A stretch of DNA of 43,477 nt from Candidatus Nitrosopumilus sp. (GCA_029263475.1 JAJCXK010000070.1:1-43477); one strand, 5' to 3'; positions 32,868 to 42,074 are shown, numbered from the stretch's first letter. The notes: generated by a model not told the origin, from the letters alone. Program-made: numbers and translations.

Positions 32868-33811
32868 TTTATTAGAATTGTTCTTGTCAAGCTTTTATGC
32901 CTATAGATATGGTATTTTTTTAATCCACTCAACTTTGAATTAAAGTCCATTTCTTTTTTGTACATTATTGCGACTCTTTTTCTTTTAGGAATACTAACAA
33001 AAAATTTCTTTAGTATTTCTTGTGGTTTTTCTGATGTTTTTGAGGCAATACCATATGGCAAATCAGTTACAATCCCATCAAATTTATCAGATATCTTTGA
33101 CAATCCTTGAAACTCTGATTTGATAATTTGTGATTTATATTTATTCACTTTGATGTTTGCTTTGGCAATTTCACACATTTTTTCATCAAAGTCTAACCCG
33201 ATTCCATGAATTCCCATTGATTCAGCCTCTAGAAGTGTGGTACCTGTGCCACAAAATGGATCACAAACAGTTTCCCCTTTCTTCAAGCCTATCAAATTTA
33301 TCATCACTCTAGTGAGCTTCCAATCTAATTCATGTGGAAATCTTTTGATCTTATTTGATCTTATTGTTTCATTCATTTTTTTTGAAAATCCAAAAAAGTT
33401 TTCATTATTGGTAAAAATTAGATACACCGTAATGTCAGGATTTTCTAAATTCACTTTTGCATGAGAAAATTTTGATATCATATCTCCCATGGAATTTTCT
33501 AATTCTGGTGTATTGAATTGATTTGATGACAAATTGATCACTCTGCACATGAATGTTTTTGCATTTTTTAAAACACCTAGATTTTCTTCATCCAAAAATA
33601 ATCCTGACATCTTTCTTAAAATTTGTCCCGAAATTTTTACAAATGTGGCCCTTTTAGATATTTCATTCCAATTTGTTTTTGATTGAACTATTACTAAATT
33701 TGAGATTATCTTAATTTTAGAAAATCTATCATACATTTTAGCTAGTGCAATAATTTCATCCGTAGCAAGTTCTAGATAATCTTTGGATAAAACAAAAAAA
33801 CTTTCTGGCAT
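32864..33811 (-). CDS. tRNA (guanine-N2)-methyltransferase, Trm-G10/Trm11 type
   Basis: A 315-residue protein with an N-terminal THUMP-like region (about 1-145) and a Rossmann methyltransferase domain. VCDPFCGTGTTLLEA is the SAM-binding motif I, IGLDFD is motif II, and IVTDLPYG is the catalytic (D/N)-(L/P)-P-Y motif IV typical of N2-guanine methylation. The best match is the archaeal enzyme that methylates G10 of tRNA. It starts at ATG 33811, two bases after the prs stop, and overlaps rnz by four bases, supporting a role in tRNA maturation. Other THUMP methyltransferases (G6) are possible. Confidence 0.86.
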   Translation of the reverse strand: MPESFFVLSKDYLELATDEIIALAKMYDRFSKIKIISNLVIVQSKTNWNEISKRATFVKISGQILRKMSGLFLDEENLGVLKNAKTFMCRVINLSSNQFNTPELENSMGDMISKFSHAKVNLENPDITVYLIFTNNENFFGFSKKMNETIRSNKIKRFPHELDWKLTRVMINLIGLKKGETVCDPFCGTGTTLLEAESMGIHGIGLDFDEKMCEIAKANIKVNKYKSQIIKSEFQGLSKISDKFDGIVTDLPYGIASKTSEKPQEILKKFFVSIPKRKRVAIMYKKEMDFNSKLSGLKKYHIYRHKSLTRTILIK

Positions 33812-33813
33812 TC

Positions 33814-34692
33814 TTAAATTACCTTTGCAATAATTTTAGAAATATCTACGATTGATGTTTTACCCGGAATTGTATTTGTACTAATAATTTTAGCAACTCC
33901 CGCCTTTCTGATTCTTTTTTCTGCATCGTTCATCAATAACGCATGGGTACATGCAACATACACTTTTCTACATTTTTGCTTCTTAAGAAATTGTGTAGCT
34001 TTAACAATACTTCCACCCGTACTAATCATATCATCAACCAAAATTAAGTCTCTATTGGCAACCTCACCTAAATTCTTTGTTTTTATCTGAACTTTTCCTG
34101 TTTTTCTATCTCTTTTCTTCTCTAGTGCAATATATTCTGAGCCTAATTCTTTAGCAAATTCTTTAGCTCTTTCTTTCCCCCCCTGATCTGGTGATATTAC
34201 AAGAGGATCTTTCAAGTTCAAGTCCCTGATATGATGTACAAGCTCAGGAATTGCAGATATATTTTTTGTTTTAATTGGAAAATGTCCTAATCCAATTTTG
34301 CTGTGAATGTCGACAACAATAATCTTTGATGCACCTGCTCCTCTGAACAGTTTGCCCAGAACCTTCATTGTTACAATTTCTCCTGACAAAAATTCTCTAT
34401 CTTGTCTTGCATATCCCATGTATGGAATTACGGCAATTACTTCTGATGATGTCTCTTTTGCTTTAGAAATTAATGATAATGCATGAATCAAATTTGTATC
34501 TACAGGAGGATAAATTGATTGAACTACAATGGATTTTCTTTCGGATATTTTTCCACTAAGAGTGATCTTACTTTCTCCATCTGCAAAAACTCTGATTTGT
34601 GATCTTACCAAATTTGCTTTCATTTTTTTAGATACTCTTCTTGCTATATCGTACGAAGATTTTCCTGTTATTATTGATAATTCACTCAACAA
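33814..34692 (-). CDS. prs: Ribose-phosphate pyrophosphokinase
   Basis: A 292-residue PRPP synthase, which makes phosphoribosyl pyrophosphate for nucleotide, histidine and tryptophan synthesis. Motifs are FADGESKI (ATP-region), PYMGYARQDREF, VDIHSK, SPDQGGKERA and the PRPP loop LILVDDMISTGGSI. The archaeal short form lacks a long insertion. The start appears to be TTG at 34692 (with another TTG directly after it), since no ATG precedes the conserved strand. It sits 38 bp after mscS and two bases before the tRNA methyltransferase. Confidence 0.93.
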   Translation of the reverse strand: MLSELSIITGKSSYDIARRVSKKMKANLVRSQIRVFADGESKITLSGKISERKSIVVQSIYPPVDTNLIHALSLISKAKETSSEVIAVIPYMGYARQDREFLSGEIVTMKVLGKLFRGAGASKIIVVDIHSKIGLGHFPIKTKNISAIPELVHHIRDLNLKDPLVISPDQGGKERAKEFAKELGSEYIALEKKRDRKTGKVQIKTKNLGEVANRDLILVDDMISTGGSIVKATQFLKKQKCRKVYVACTHALLMNDAEKRIRKAGVAKIISTNTIPGKTSIVDISKIIAKVI

Positions 34693-34730
34693 AAAATGTG
34701 AATCAATGGGATTCTTAAGTTTTGAGAAGA

Positions 34731-36371
34731 TTATTCATCTTCACCACTACCACGACCAATGTCTCCTATGCCGTATTCATCAATAACATCGTTCCTTTTT
34801 TTATTGAGTTTTTCAATTTCATCTTGTTCACGTTTTTCATCTCCTTGATATATTGTTCTAATTGGCCATGGAATTCTAATATCGTATCTCTTAAATTCTT
34901 CATACATGATCATTCTCATGTCTGTCTTGGTTTTGAATTGTGAACCATAATCTCTTACATAAACTAATAATATGAAATCCAGTGCAGAATCATTGAAATT
35001 ATTAAACCTCACAATTGGTTGATTGATATCAACATGAATATCTTTGTCACAGCCACAGCTCGGTTGATTATGTTTTAAGTATGGGCATCGTATTTGTCTG
35101 ATGAGATGTCTATCTCTTCCATCAACGACTTCTTTCATTGCACGTTGTCCAACTTTTACAAGAATTGCTGAAACTTGTTTAGGATCATTAAGATAAGATA
35201 CTCCTACCTCTACAATTGCGGGTACCATTTTCACTCCTTGTGTATAATTGATCACTTGTGCATTAACCAATTGTCTTGTAGGAATTATTGCAATTGATTC
35301 GTTTAGCGCATCTCGAATATAGGTGACTCTAGGCGTAATTTTATGAACATATCCGTTATACCCTGTATCAAGTTTGATTCTTTCGCCTTCGACAAATATC
35401 TTATCTTTTCTAATTAGAATATATGCAAAATAATTTTGCATGGTTTCTTGTAATGCTAATCCTAATCCTATTGCTAATCCTCCTGTAGCCGTAGCAAGTA
35501 CAATTAAATCCACTCCCCACCATGCAACAACTCCTAAAATTGTTGCAATAAAAATCCCAACTGGAAGTATCTGTTTTGCAGATTTTGGAATTCCCTCTCT
35601 TTTCTTTTTTGCATATCCAGGAGGACGAGAACTTGGAATGAGCGGTTCATATCCATTAACTCTCTTCTCCTCTCTCCACACGTCAATTGGAAAGATTTCG
35701 TCAGGTTTTGCACCTGGTTTTAACTTTCTTCCGGATTGATTGTTACCTGTAATACAGTTTTGAAAATATTTTTCATATTTTGAACGTTCAGATTCTTTCC
35801 ATTCTTCAAATGGATCATCAACTAATTTCTCGTATCCGCCAATTGGATTTCCTTTCGCTGTTCTAAATTGTTCTAACTCCGACATCCCTTCTTTTGTTTT
35901 TAACAGATTTTGGAATTCTTCCTCTCCAATGTCTTCTGGAGTAATTTTTGGTGGAACCCATGTGTACACTTTATGAAATAAATCATCATCATCAACAAAT
36001 CCTCTCATTTCATACCAAGCCCCGAAATCCTCTTTTTCCAATTCAGATTTTTCACGTTTGTTTAGAGAAATTGGAATGAGATGAGAAATTGTATAACCAA
36101 TCACCAAAATGTTGAATGTATTGAGAATCTTTGCAAATATTTCTTGAGGTGGCATTTCTTCATATCCTGCTATTGCTATATTATCTCCTAGTAAAATACC
36201 ACTTTGTATATGAGCATTAATAACGGTGATAAACACAATTGCAAAAACTGGCAGTACTGCTCTACGTAGAAATCGTGAAGCGTGAGGTCTTTGATAATAA
36301 AACTTTTGTGAACCTACCCAAAACGAAAATTTTCTATAACCAATTACAATTCCGATAATCCCTATAATCAT
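34731..36371 (-). CDS. mscS: MscS-family mechanosensitive channel (start uncertain)
   Basis: A 546-residue small-conductance mechanosensitive channel. Hydrophobic helices lie at about 1-15, 34-55 and 84-102; after a long polar loop (about 115-255) come the MscS core helices (VGIFIATILGVVAWWGVDL and the pore helix ATATGGLAIGLGLALQETMQN) and a beta domain (GERIKLDTGYNGYVHKI). The large loop and a Cys-rich insert near 425-440 (CPYLKHNQPSCGCD) distinguish it from E. coli MscS. ATG 36371 falls inside the first membrane helix, and the same frame stays open and protein-like for 35 codons upstream to a stop at 36477. An ATG at 36481-36483 would feed into it if one base were removed. First gene of the prs-trm-rnz run. 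Confidence 0.88.
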   Translation of the reverse strand: MIIGIIGIVIGYRKFSFWVGSQKFYYQRPHASRFLRRAVLPVFAIVFITVINAHIQSGILLGDNIAIAGYEEMPPQEIFAKILNTFNILVIGYTISHLIPISLNKREKSELEKEDFGAWYEMRGFVDDDDLFHKVYTWVPPKITPEDIGEEEFQNLLKTKEGMSELEQFRTAKGNPIGGYEKLVDDPFEEWKESERSKYEKYFQNCITGNNQSGRKLKPGAKPDEIFPIDVWREEKRVNGYEPLIPSSRPPGYAKKKREGIPKSAKQILPVGIFIATILGVVAWWGVDLIVLATATGGLAIGLGLALQETMQNYFAYILIRKDKIFVEGERIKLDTGYNGYVHKITPRVTYIRDALNESIAIIPTRQLVNAQVINYTQGVKMVPAIVEVGVSYLNDPKQVSAILVKVGQRAMKEVVDGRDRHLIRQIRCPYLKHNQPSCGCDKDIHVDINQPIVRFNNFNDSALDFILLVYVRDYGSQFKTKTDMRMIMYEEFKRYDIRIPWPIRTIYQGDEKREQDEIEKLNKKRNDVIDEYGIGDIGRGSGEDE

Positions 36372-36579
36372 TATGGAAAATGCAATCTGAAGTGATTCAG
36401 ATGATGCTATAAGTTGAGATACGGTTTCAAATTCACCTGCTGAAATTTGTGATATGTCTTCTTCAACCAGTACTATTCACCATTCTAATGAAATGCATGT
36501 TCTAGAATACAAAGGTTAACCCATAATATCATTATTTTTTGAAATTCAACAAAAATTATCTATATGTTCAAAACTTTTC

Positions 36580-37995
36580 ATGCCTAAATTGCCTGTAACT
36601 TTTATCAAGGGTGAAGATACTATTTACAAAGTGAACAATCAAGAATCCGTATGGTCTAATTCACCATCATTGAAATCTTATACATTAGCAAATTTTCGCA
36701 CCCTTCCACAAATCCAAAATCTTAGTGAACAAACTCGATTAGAAATGGAAGTTGTAGGAAATGTTTTACCGTTTAAAGCAAATAACTATGTCGTTGAACA
36801 ATTAATTGATTGGGATAATATTCCAAATGATCCTATCTTTGTCTTGACTTTTCCTCAGAAAGGAATGCTAAAACCAGAACACTATAAAAAAATGGAGATT
36901 GCTCTAAAAAATAATTTGAATAAAGATGAAATCACATCCATTGCAAATGAAATTCGTTTACAATTAAATCCTCATCCTGCAGGTCAAATGGAATTAAATG
37001 TTCCAACATTAAAAGATGGGACTAAATTATATGGAATGCAACACAAATACAAAGAAACTTGTCTATTCTTCCCGAGTCAAAGTCAAACATGTCATGCATA
37101 TTGTAGCTTTTGTTTCAGGTGGCCACAATTTGTTGGAATGGATGAAATGAAATTTGCAATGCAAGAAGGAGCACAATTAGTTCAATATGTCAATGAACAT
37201 CCTGAAATTAGTGATGTACTTTTTACCGGAGGTGATCCAATGATTATGAAGGCAAAAGTTTTCTCAAAATACATTGATGCTTTAATTGATTCAAACCTTC
37301 CAAATCTTAAGACAATTCGAATTGGAACAAAGGCATTAGCATACTGGCCCTACAAATTTCTAACAGATTCTGATTCTCAAGAAATGCTAGATGTTTTTAA
37401 AAAGATTACAGATAGTGGATTGCATCTTGCATTTATGGCTCACTTTAATCATTTGAATGAATTATCAACAGATGCAGTAAAAAATGCAATCAGAGAAGTA
37501 AGAAAAACAGGTGCAGAAATTAGAACACAATCTCCTTTGCTAGCACATATCAATGATGATGCAAAAATGTGGGCAAAAATGTGGAGTAAACAGGTTCAAT
37601 TGGGATGTATTCCGTATTACATGTTCGTAGTTAGAGATACTGGAGCCCAGCATTATTTTGGAATACCTTTGGTAAAGGCATACAATATTTTCAAAGAAGC
37701 ATATTCTTCAGTTAGTGGGTTGGCTAGGACCGTTAGAGGACCTAGTATGTCTGCAACTCCAGGTAAGGTACACGTTATTGGAACTGCAAATCTAAATGAT
37801 CAAAAAGTGATAGTTTTAAGATTTTTACAAGGTAGAAATCCTGATTGGGTACAAGTACCATTTTTTGCAAAGTATGATGAAAAAGCAATTTGGTTAGATG
37901 ATTTGAAACCTGCGCTTACTGAAAAATTCTTTTTTGATGAAGAGATGAAAAATTTCAAAAAAATAAATCCAGTTGAAGATTATCCTGAGTCTTAG
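36580..37995 (+). CDS. Lysine 2,3-aminomutase-like radical SAM enzyme
   Basis: A 471-residue radical SAM protein of the KamA family. CHAYCSFCFRW is the CxxxCxxC iron-sulfur motif (about residues 170-177), followed by VLFTGGDPMIMK, the GGE/GGD-type SAM contact. The PLP-binding region and the C-terminal half (LGCIPYYMFVVRDTGAQHYF) fit aminomutases. Lysine 2,3-aminomutase makes beta-lysine, a precursor of the osmolyte N-acetyl-beta-lysine; glutamate 2,3-aminomutase is an alternative. The acetyltransferase partner AblB is not seen beside it. The divergent MscS channel also concerns osmotic balance, a suggestive pairing. Confidence 0.85.
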   Translation: MPKLPVTFIKGEDTIYKVNNQESVWSNSPSLKSYTLANFRTLPQIQNLSEQTRLEMEVVGNVLPFKANNYVVEQLIDWDNIPNDPIFVLTFPQKGMLKPEHYKKMEIALKNNLNKDEITSIANEIRLQLNPHPAGQMELNVPTLKDGTKLYGMQHKYKETCLFFPSQSQTCHAYCSFCFRWPQFVGMDEMKFAMQEGAQLVQYVNEHPEISDVLFTGGDPMIMKAKVFSKYIDALIDSNLPNLKTIRIGTKALAYWPYKFLTDSDSQEMLDVFKKITDSGLHLAFMAHFNHLNELSTDAVKNAIREVRKTGAEIRTQSPLLAHINDDAKMWAKMWSKQVQLGCIPYYMFVVRDTGAQHYFGIPLVKAYNIFKEAYSSVSGLARTVRGPSMSATPGKVHVIGTANLNDQKVIVLRFLQGRNPDWVQVPFFAKYDEKAIWLDDLKPALTEKFFFDEEMKNFKKINPVEDYPES

Positions 37996-38197
37996 AACAT
38001 GAAATTAATTCTGTTAATTTTTCATCATGAATGTAATTCAAAATTAAATTATTCGTGTTTTTAGATTGATTTGTATGGCTCGGATTACTTCAATAAATGA
38101 AATAGATCACTGGTACAAATATTAAATTCTCTAAAAGTTAATTATCTTTTTTGAAAATAAGTAGAACGTTTTTAAAATCAGAATCACTTTCTCTAAT
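37996..38197. promoter_or_regulatory. Intergenic stretch with TATA box of the next gene and a duplicated 14-mer
   Basis: TTTTTAAAA (38169-38177) is centred 25 bp before ATG 38198, a good leaderless promoter. ATGAAATTAATTCT occurs at 37999-38012 and exactly again at the start of the next gene (38198-38211), perhaps a duplicated 5' end. A 16-codon frame at 38075-38125 (MARITSINEIDHWYKY) is too short to call a gene. Confidence 0.45.
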
Positions 38198-38830
38198 ATG
38201 AAATTAATTCTTTTTATGTTATCTTTGTTAATTATTCCAGGTCTAGTTGGAATTACATATGGTCATACCGTTGATTCTGTCGGTGAATACAGAGTAGAAA
38301 TTGGTTGGATGGATGAACCAGTTGTTTCAGGCGAAACAAACGCAATTGAATTTTTTGTTAGTCCATTAGAACATGATTTAGAATTTGAAGATCAAATATT
38401 TAAAAATGGAATTTCAGGTCTAAAAAAAACTGTAAAAATCCAATTGGTCTATAAAGATGAAAGCATAATACTTCCTTTATCACCTGATCATGATATTTCA
38501 GGTAAGTACTATGCTTTTATCAATCCCACTGTTTCTGGATTTTATCAAGCAAATATTTTGGGAACAATAAAAGACACTCCAATCAGCTTATCGATGCATC
38601 CGCCAAAAGTTGCTGAACGTTCTTACATAGAATTTCCTGAACCCTCTGATCTCACGGTAACACAGATGATTGAAGGTCACACTGTATTGATTGAGGATGT
38701 TAGCAATCTAAAAAACACCATAAATAATCTTGAAAAAACACAATTTAACAATATAGGATTTGTAGGTATTGGCGTTGGAGTTATTGGTATTGTTATCGCA
38801 GTAGTCGCACTTGTAAAATCTAAAAATTAA
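38198..38830 (+). CDS. Exported membrane-anchored protein, YtkA/CopC-like beta domain
   Basis: A 210-residue exported protein: signal peptide (about 1-22), an extracytoplasmic beta domain (about 23-150) and a C-terminal transmembrane helix (about 184-206, GFVGIGVGVIGIVIAVVALV) with a KSKN tail. After cleavage the protein begins near HTVDSVGEYRVEIGWMDEPV, a pattern seen in bacterial and archaeal periplasmic proteins of the YtkA/CopC-like Ig fold, some of them linked to copper. The His at the mature N-terminus could bind metal, as in CopC and LPMO-type proteins, but this is only a suggestion. A short coiled coil (VSNLKNTINNLEKTQ) precedes the anchor. Confidence 0.76.
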   Translation: MKLILFMLSLLIIPGLVGITYGHTVDSVGEYRVEIGWMDEPVVSGETNAIEFFVSPLEHDLEFEDQIFKNGISGLKKTVKIQLVYKDESIILPLSPDHDISGKYYAFINPTVSGFYQANILGTIKDTPISLSMHPPKVAERSYIEFPEPSDLTVTQMIEGHTVLIEDVSNLKNTINNLEKTQFNNIGFVGIGVGVIGIVIAVVALVKSKN

Positions 38831-39085
38831 CTTAAATTTGATAAATTATTGTATTTTGAAATATTATTTTATTAATTTTAGTTCAATATAACGAAAACTA
38901 ATATTTAAAAAATATTGTAATCTGTTCTTGCTTGACAATTCTAATTTTGTGTGGTTAAAATAAAATTTTTCTACAAACAAATTATTTTACCTAAATCTTT
39001 TTTATTTTGACTAGCAAACAATTGATATTTTACATGTAATAACCTACAAGTATAGGTATTTGAAAAATTATCTTTGATGTGAATA
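38831..39085. promoter_or_regulatory. AT-rich upstream region of the J-domain gene with ACCTA/TAGGT inverted repeat
   Basis: No gene is visible in these 255 bases. ACCTA (39042-39046) and TAGGT (39053-39057) form an inverted repeat with a 6-nt spacer, about 30-45 bp before ATG 39086. The same half-sites, with a 10-nt spacer, occur in the hsp20 promoter (2252-2256 / 2267-2271). The match is short, so a shared regulator is only a hypothesis. Confidence 0.4.
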
Positions 39086-40240
39086 ATGGTAGAAAATAAT
39101 TATGATATTTTGGGAATAGTAGAAGGTTCTACTGAGAAAGAAATTCGTGATGCGTTTAGGAGATTAGCTCTCCAATTTCATTCAGATCGTGGAGGAGAAA
39201 ACGAGCAATTTATTAAAATTAAACAGGCATATGATGATCTCAAGATTGGTAAGAAATATCCTGAAACTGATCAAGAAAAATTAAAAAATTCAAAAGTGTA
39301 TTCTGGTGATACAGAAGCTGATGTTCGGAGAAAAAATCAGATTTTAGGTCAGGAATTATTCAAAGAAATGAAAACTGCTGAGGACTGGGCGGCAGAATTG
39401 AATAAATCAAATTCTACTGATACAAGATTATTTGGATCAAAAACTCTTGGTGAGATTGAATTAGAACGAAAAGCAACTGGTGCTTTGTCGATCAAAGGAA
39501 ATTTTATGGCTGGGAGTTTTACTTTTGATGGTCCAATAGTTATGCAAGGAAGTATTACTAGTCCGTCATGGACACAGGAATTTAGAACAAATATTCACGT
39601 AACTAAAGGAGATTTTAAGTTTATCAATCCTCTCGAAAATAAATATAAAATTGATAATGGTGCTCGAATAATTTCAGATAATGGAAATATTGTTGTTGGA
39701 AATGTTTATGGTAGAAAATACAAAGTTGAAGATCCGCAAGGACGAGTGGGCGTATTTAGAATTCAAGAACATAGAACTCACGTTTCAGCTCCTAATGGAA
39801 AAATCATTGCTGAAAATCTTGCAAATACCGTATTGCTAGAAGCAGATTCAATCATCGTTTTAAATGTTGAAGACGATGTAGTGATGTCTGCTCGTGAAAT
39901 TCTATTTTATGGAGGAAAGCTTACTTTTGACTCTACAATTAAATTAAAAAAAGGCGGCTCAATACGATTCTTTGAGAATTTTTCTATTCAGGGTTTGAGT
40001 GGAGATGCAATTATTCAACTTGAAAATGGAAAAAATATTAGATTATTTAATCTTAAAACCAAAAAAATTCGAGATTTGGCCGATGAATTTGTTACTGATA
40101 AAGAAAATTATGGAAAAGACGCTACGTTGGTAGGACATGGTTTTACAATTACATACGAAATGTTGGATAATCTTTCAAAAAAACCTACTAAAAAACAAAA
40201 GAACGGTTGGATGTCAAAGCTTGGTTTTTCTAAAAATTAA
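39086..40240 (+). CDS. J-domain protein with long beta-rich C-terminal region
   Basis: A 384-residue protein. Residues 4-60 form a DnaJ-type J domain (YDILGIVEGSTEKEIRDAFR, FIKIKQAYDDL). The loop that should read HPD is HSD (H32-S33-D34), so the residue pair needed to stimulate DnaK is only partly kept. Residues about 110-355 are a chain of short beta strands with many Gly/Asn turns (GALSIKGNFMAGSFTFDG, ISDNGNIVVGN, APNGKIIAENL), looking like a right-handed beta-helix or bactofilin-like fold. No zinc-finger or substrate-binding CTD of classic DnaJ is present. The C-terminus is basic. The function is unknown; no hsp70 gene is in the window. Confidence 0.8.
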   Translation: MVENNYDILGIVEGSTEKEIRDAFRRLALQFHSDRGGENEQFIKIKQAYDDLKIGKKYPETDQEKLKNSKVYSGDTEADVRRKNQILGQELFKEMKTAEDWAAELNKSNSTDTRLFGSKTLGEIELERKATGALSIKGNFMAGSFTFDGPIVMQGSITSPSWTQEFRTNIHVTKGDFKFINPLENKYKIDNGARIISDNGNIVVGNVYGRKYKVEDPQGRVGVFRIQEHRTHVSAPNGKIIAENLANTVLLEADSIIVLNVEDDVVMSAREILFYGGKLTFDSTIKLKKGGSIRFFENFSIQGLSGDAIIQLENGKNIRLFNLKTKKIRDLADEFVTDKENYGKDATLVGHGFTITYEMLDNLSKKPTKKQKNGWMSKLGFSKN

Positions 40241-40262
40241 TTAATTTTTCTAAAACAATGAA

Positions 40263-42026
40263 TCATTTATCATCATTGTCGTTTCTCCTTTTCACTTCGA
40301 AAATACTATAATCATATTTTTTCTTTATTTCAATGGAACAAAATTGCACAAACTCATACTCTGGATAATCTTTCAAAATCTCATACAAATTAATTCCAAC
40401 AACTACACTATTTTTTGGACAAAGTGAATTAATCTTAAAGCATCTATTGACTGTGGGTCCAAAAATATCTGAAGTATTTGAAGTAGTACTTTCAGCCACT
40501 TTTACCTCTCCATATGTTGCACTAATTTTGTAATCTAATCCGGATATGTTTTCTGCATTGAGTTGTTTTTTTAGTTCATCATGAGAGTCAATCATAGATA
40601 AACAACATTCTAAAACATTTTTCATTGCAACAGGATCATTTGCGTCTATATTTGGAAATCTAAACATCAAAGCATCTCCAATATTTTTTACCACTTCACC
40701 GTTATGTTTATGAACAATTTTTGCCATGAAATTTAAGAAAATCTCATACATTTTGCTAACACTCTCATTTGATAATTTAGATGATATTCTAGTAGAATCT
40801 GTCATGTCAATTACTCCCACGCAATCATTTTGTTCATGTTGGGAAAACTTTAGCAACATATCTCCTTTGAGTTGTTTGATGACCTCTTCTTTTTTTCTAA
40901 TCTCAATTAATGATTCTTGAAGCTTTTGTGCCATTGAATCAAATGCATGTGAAAGTTCTCCGATCTCGTCTCCTGTTTTGATGTTGGTTCTTACATCAAA
41001 ATTTCCGTCTGATATTTTATTTGCTGCATTCTTTAACTTGATGAGTGGTTTTGAGATTGATTTTGATATTGCAAAAGCAACAATTCCCATCCCTATAGTG
41101 ATTATTATTCCAGTTTGAAGGATTCTGTTCTGTAAAATGTTTATTGGTTTTTCTACTTCTGCTTTGTCAATCTCTGCCAGCAAAACAATCCCCAGATCCT
41201 TTGCACAGTATGATGATCCATAAATTGGAACGTCCCTGTAATCCAAATAAAATCCTAAATTGTTTTGTCCCTCGTTGAAGCATTTTTGAACGCCAAGGGT
41301 ATTCACCTTCTGCTGGAACACGGCATTCTCAAAGAATCTGGATTCAGACAGCATCAAAAGCTGCTCGTTTACGATGTAGACCTCACCAGTTTCTCCTAAT
41401 CCACTGATACTTTGTAAGACATTGTCAATGGAAGCCGTTCTCATTTTTGAAATTATCACTCCGATTGGTTTATCTCCTTTCTTATTGTCATCCGCAAAAA
41501 CCTGCGAGACGACGATCATTTTCTTGCCGGATTCCGTTGGCTCAAATTCAATGAAAGATTCTATTAATCCTCTTTCAAAAAATTGATTCCTAGAAAAGTT
41601 TTCATTGGTATTGGTTCCAAGAGAGAAAAGCACTTTTCCGGCATTACCAATTATCTTCACATCCTCAAATCCAATGGAAAATCCAATCAGTTCCTGAAAT
41701 GCCTGAACTTGAATGAGAAAGTCTCTCCGATTCAATTCCTTTATTTCTTTTAGCTTGTCTTCATGAACATTGTTCATTTCTGAAATCAAAGACTGTATCA
41801 TAGGATCATTTGCAAGGATGTTGTTTTGCTCAATTCTGGATTCAAAAAGTAATCTTACGGTGTCACCTCGTGCACTTGATTCTCCCAATAGTTGATCCCC
41901 CGCTCTCTCTTTTAGAATTTGGTCCGCATAATTGAAACTAAGGAATCCTGTAACTGAAAGGGCGACAATTGATACAATCATTACCAATAAAATGAGTTTT
42001 TTACTAAGATTAAATGAGATCAACAT
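40263..42026 (-). CDS. Membrane sensor with HAMP and class III nucleotidyl cyclase domains
   Basis: A 587-residue transmembrane receptor. Helix 1 (about 10-30) and helix 2 (about 295-315) enclose an extracytoplasmic Cache-like sensor domain. A HAMP linker (about 317-370, SKPLIKLKNAANKISDGNFDV and DEIGELSHAFDSM) leads through a coiled coil to a class III adenylate/guanylate cyclase domain (about 400-580). Metal-binding aspartates are visible in VGVIDMTDST and KNIGDALMFRF; FGPTVNRCFKI holds the transition-state Asn/Arg positions. It would turn an external signal into a cyclic nucleotide or be a cyclase-like relay. It starts at ATG 42026, divergent from the plastocyanin-like gene across a palindrome. 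Confidence 0.86.
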   Translation of the reverse strand: MLISFNLSKKLILLVMIVSIVALSVTGFLSFNYADQILKERAGDQLLGESSARGDTVRLLFESRIEQNNILANDPMIQSLISEMNNVHEDKLKEIKELNRRDFLIQVQAFQELIGFSIGFEDVKIIGNAGKVLFSLGTNTNENFSRNQFFERGLIESFIEFEPTESGKKMIVVSQVFADDNKKGDKPIGVIISKMRTASIDNVLQSISGLGETGEVYIVNEQLLMLSESRFFENAVFQQKVNTLGVQKCFNEGQNNLGFYLDYRDVPIYGSSYCAKDLGIVLLAEIDKAEVEKPINILQNRILQTGIIITIGMGIVAFAISKSISKPLIKLKNAANKISDGNFDVRTNIKTGDEIGELSHAFDSMAQKLQESLIEIRKKEEVIKQLKGDMLLKFSQHEQNDCVGVIDMTDSTRISSKLSNESVSKMYEIFLNFMAKIVHKHNGEVVKNIGDALMFRFPNIDANDPVAMKNVLECCLSMIDSHDELKKQLNAENISGLDYKISATYGEVKVAESTTSNTSDIFGPTVNRCFKINSLCPKNSVVVGINLYEILKDYPEYEFVQFCSIEIKKKYDYSIFEVKRRNDNDDK

Positions 42027-42074
42027 TCTAATTCTATATTGATTTTATATGCATATCAAGCCTTCTCGAGTATA

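Noticed and set aside
34722-34943. Rightward open frame opposite the 3' end of mscS
   Set aside because: Phe/Ile-rich mirror of AT-rich coding sequence; no start context and no family features.
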